A DNA stretch of 64,000 nucleotides. Source: CALROG01 sp943369755. GTDB lineage: Bacteria; Pseudomonadota; Gammaproteobacteria; Burkholderiales; Burkholderiaceae_C. Positions within the stretch are counted from its first letter, which is position 1. Every line of letters starts with the position of its first letter. The translations under genes and the position numbers were made by a program. The DNA lies in contig CALROG020000001.1 of NCBI GenBank assembly GCA_943369755.1, forward strand, positions 118,601 through 182,600, given 5' to 3'. The notes under the pieces were generated by a model that did no database searches, had not been told where the DNA came from, and saw only the letters and a program-made list of their open reading frames with translations. This document shows, piece by piece, positions 62,571-64,000 of this stretch.

Positions 62571-63191
62571 ATGTTTCGTCGTACCTTTGTTGCTCTTTCA
62601 TCGCTGCTGTCCGTGCTGGCCCTGGCCGCAGGCAGCGCCCACGCCGCCGCCACCGTGGGCCAGGCTGCGCCCGACTTCACGCTCAAAGACGCTGTCGGCA
62701 AAACCGTCAAGCTGAGCGACTTCAAGGGTAAGCATGTGGTGCTGGAATGGACCAACCCCAACTGCCCGTTTGTGCAGAAGCACTACAACAGCGGCAACAT
62801 GCCCACCACCCAGAAAGACGCCACCGCCAGGGGCGTGGTCTGGCTGGCCATCAACAGCACCGAAAAAGCCCACCGCGACTACCTGGAGCCCGCCAAACTG
62901 GTGGCCTGGAAGCAGGAGCGTAAATCTGCCCCCAGCGCGGTGCTGATGGACGAAGAAGGCACGGTGGGCAAGGCCTACGGCGCACGCACCACGCCACACA
63001 TGTACATCGTCAACCCGCAAGGGCAGCTGATTTACGCCGGCGGCATTGACAGCATTCCGTCGGCCAGCGCCAGCGACATCCCCAAGGCCACCAACTACGT
63101 GAAGCTGGCTGTGGGCGAGGCGCTGGCCGGCAAGCCACTGAGCGCCAGCACCACGCAGCCGTATGGCTGCTCGGTCAAGTACAAGTCCTGA
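62571..63191 (+). CDS. Redoxin / thioredoxin-fold periplasmic protein
   Basis: 206 residues. Signal peptide to about residue 25 (AHA-A). An AhpC/TSA-like fold follows: AAPDFTLKDAVGKTVKLSDF, then NPNCPFVQKHY with one active-site Cys and no second Cys of a CxxC. A lone Cys near the C-terminus (PYGCSVKY) could be the resolving residue. It follows dsbD by 11 bp with a TAGGAG site, so it may be reduced by DsbD. Confidence 0.87.
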   Translation: MFRRTFVALSSLLSVLALAAGSAHAAATVGQAAPDFTLKDAVGKTVKLSDFKGKHVVLEWTNPNCPFVQKHYNSGNMPTTQKDATARGVVWLAINSTEKAHRDYLEPAKLVAWKQERKSAPSAVLMDEEGTVGKAYGARTTPHMYIVNPQGQLIYAGGIDSIPSASASDIPKATNYVKLAVGEALAGKPLSASTTQPYGCSVKYKS

Positions 63192-63225
63192 GCATTTGTG
63201 CGGTGCGCATGCGTACACTCTGCGC

Positions 63226-63717
63226 ATGAGCACCGTCAGCGAGTTGCGCCACATTCTGGCCACCTGCAAAACCATCGCCGTGGTGGGTTTGTCGCCGCAT
63301 TGGCACCGGCCCAGTTTCTTTGCCGCCAAATACATGCAGGCGCATGGCTGGCGCATCGTGCCGGTCAACCCGCAGGCGGCTGAAATTCTGGGTGAGCCCT
63401 GCTACCCGACGCTGACCGCCGCCGCGCAGGCACTGGCCGCGCGCGGCGAGCGCATCGACATGGTGGACTGCTTCCGCAAGACCGAAGACATCGGCCCGAT
63501 CGCCGACGAGGCGATTGCCATTGGCGCGAAGTGCCTGTGGCAGCAGATCGGCGTGGTGAACGAGGCCGCCGCAGCCAAGGCCCGCGCCGCCGGCCTGGCG
63601 GTGGTGATGGACCGCTGCGTGAAGATTGAGCACGCCCGGCTGTTCGGCGGCCTGGGCTGGGCCGGCGTCAACACGCAGGTGATCTCGGCCAAGCGGCCGC
63701 AACAGCTACCGTACTGA
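63226..63717 (+). CDS. CoA-binding domain protein (YccU-like)
   Basis: 163-residue Rossmann-fold CoA-binding protein. VVGLSPHWHRPSFFAAKYMQ and IVPVNPQAAEILGE are typical, as is KCLWQQIGVVNEAAA and the Cys in MDRCVKIEH. Binds CoA; cellular role unknown. The start at 63226 gives the canonical N-terminus. Confidence 0.9.
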   Translation: MSTVSELRHILATCKTIAVVGLSPHWHRPSFFAAKYMQAHGWRIVPVNPQAAEILGEPCYPTLTAAAQALAARGERIDMVDCFRKTEDIGPIADEAIAIGAKCLWQQIGVVNEAAAAKARAAGLAVVMDRCVKIEHARLFGGLGWAGVNTQVISAKRPQQLPY

Positions 63718-63761
63718 AGATGATTAAGGCCCTCTTGGTTACGCTTCTTGCCTCTTGCGCA

Positions 63762-63997
63762 CTTCGCGCCAGGCGGCACTCGGCGGGGGCTCACACTGTG
63801 GCGGTTGGCGAGTTGCGCCAACTGCGCTGCGGTGCTCGAGCCGGGGGCGCGCTGCGGAACTCGCTTTGTTCGCTGCGCTCACGCCGCTCAAACAGCCGCA
63901 GCGGGTCAGAAACGAAACGCGCTGCGCGCGCCGCCCCCGGCTCTGCGCTCCTCGCCGCCACAGAGATCGCCCCCGCCGAGTGCCGCCTGGCGCGAAG
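63762..63997 (-). repeat. Long inverted-repeat element, copy B
   Basis: 236 bp bounded by perfect 28-bp inverted repeats (63762-63789 and 63970-63997), in the opposite orientation to copy A at 34071-34315. Internal hairpins are at the same places: GCTGCGG/CCGCAGC in the middle and GTTGGCG/CGCCAAC near one end. It fills nearly all of the region after the CoA-binding gene; I see no gene from 63718 to the window end. Confidence 0.85.
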
Positions 63998-64000
63998 CGG

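Overview
This window (about 63-65 % G+C outside the rRNA genes and a small accessory patch) reads as a chromosome segment of a betaproteobacterium, most likely Burkholderiales, family Comamonadaceae (Rhodoferax/Polaromonas-like). The grounds are an rRNA operon with 16S-Ile-Ala-23S-5S order, an FFLEELY-motif protein, a Bug/TctC receptor, MocR and LysR regulators typical of the group, and a dense family of roughly 48-bp interspersed repeats of a kind I associate with that family. Genus-level placement is inference.

Layout. 1-4.8 kb: a truncated membrane GMC oxidoreductase with its small Tat partner, divergent from an FFLEELY protein, long-chain acyl-CoA synthetase (fadD) and a metallo-beta-lactamase-fold hydrolase. 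4.85-10.7 kb: a complete rRNA operon on the minus strand, with its terminator, RNase III processing stems, boxA sites and three tandem promoters. 10.7-13.5 kb: a two-subunit molybdenum hydroxylase. 13.6-17.2 kb: an ABC-F protein (uup) and a phospholipase-D/cardiolipin-synthase lipoprotein. 17.3-26.1 kb: a MocR regulator divergent from a long, tightly overlapping run of amino-acid export and PLP-enzyme genes. 26.2-32.9 kb: a phosphatase, an SDR, and a QseBC/PmrAB-like two-component system divergent from a PAP2 phosphatase and a lipid A phosphoethanolamine transferase (eptA), with a PmrA-type box between them. 33-40 kb: an RlmN-family paralogue, then a cyanate/nitrate module (cynS, ABC transporter, NarL-type two-component system) with a possible sigma-54 promoter. 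40-50.3 kb: a TetR/DUF1348 pair with a clear operator, a creatininase-family amidohydrolase, a solitary aceE, a Bug receptor, an ECF-like sigma factor, two tandem LysR genes and an Lrp gene. 50.3-56 kb: an accessory patch of hypothetical genes, three of them each preceded by a copy of a palindromic repeat, a pair of membrane-anchored unknowns, and a Phd-like/DUF6036 gene pair that resembles a toxin-antitoxin module. 56-64 kb: a VWA protein, DUF6064, an aldo-keto reductase, an SEC-C protein, AlaX, dsbD with a redoxin, and a CoA-binding protein.

Two repeat systems stand out. (1) Eleven copies of a roughly 48-bp element, nine of them within or touching genes without breaking the reading frame. 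One supplies most of the DsbD signal peptide, one a transmembrane stretch of the same protein, one the linker of the MocR regulator and one the stop codon of a histidine kinase. (2) Two copies, in opposite orientation, of a roughly 240-bp element with perfect 28-32-bp terminal inverted repeats whose helices change in a compensatory way between copies, so the folded structure appears to be maintained. Neither has a name that I can assign. All calls are by eye from sequence and recalled family features; no searches were run.
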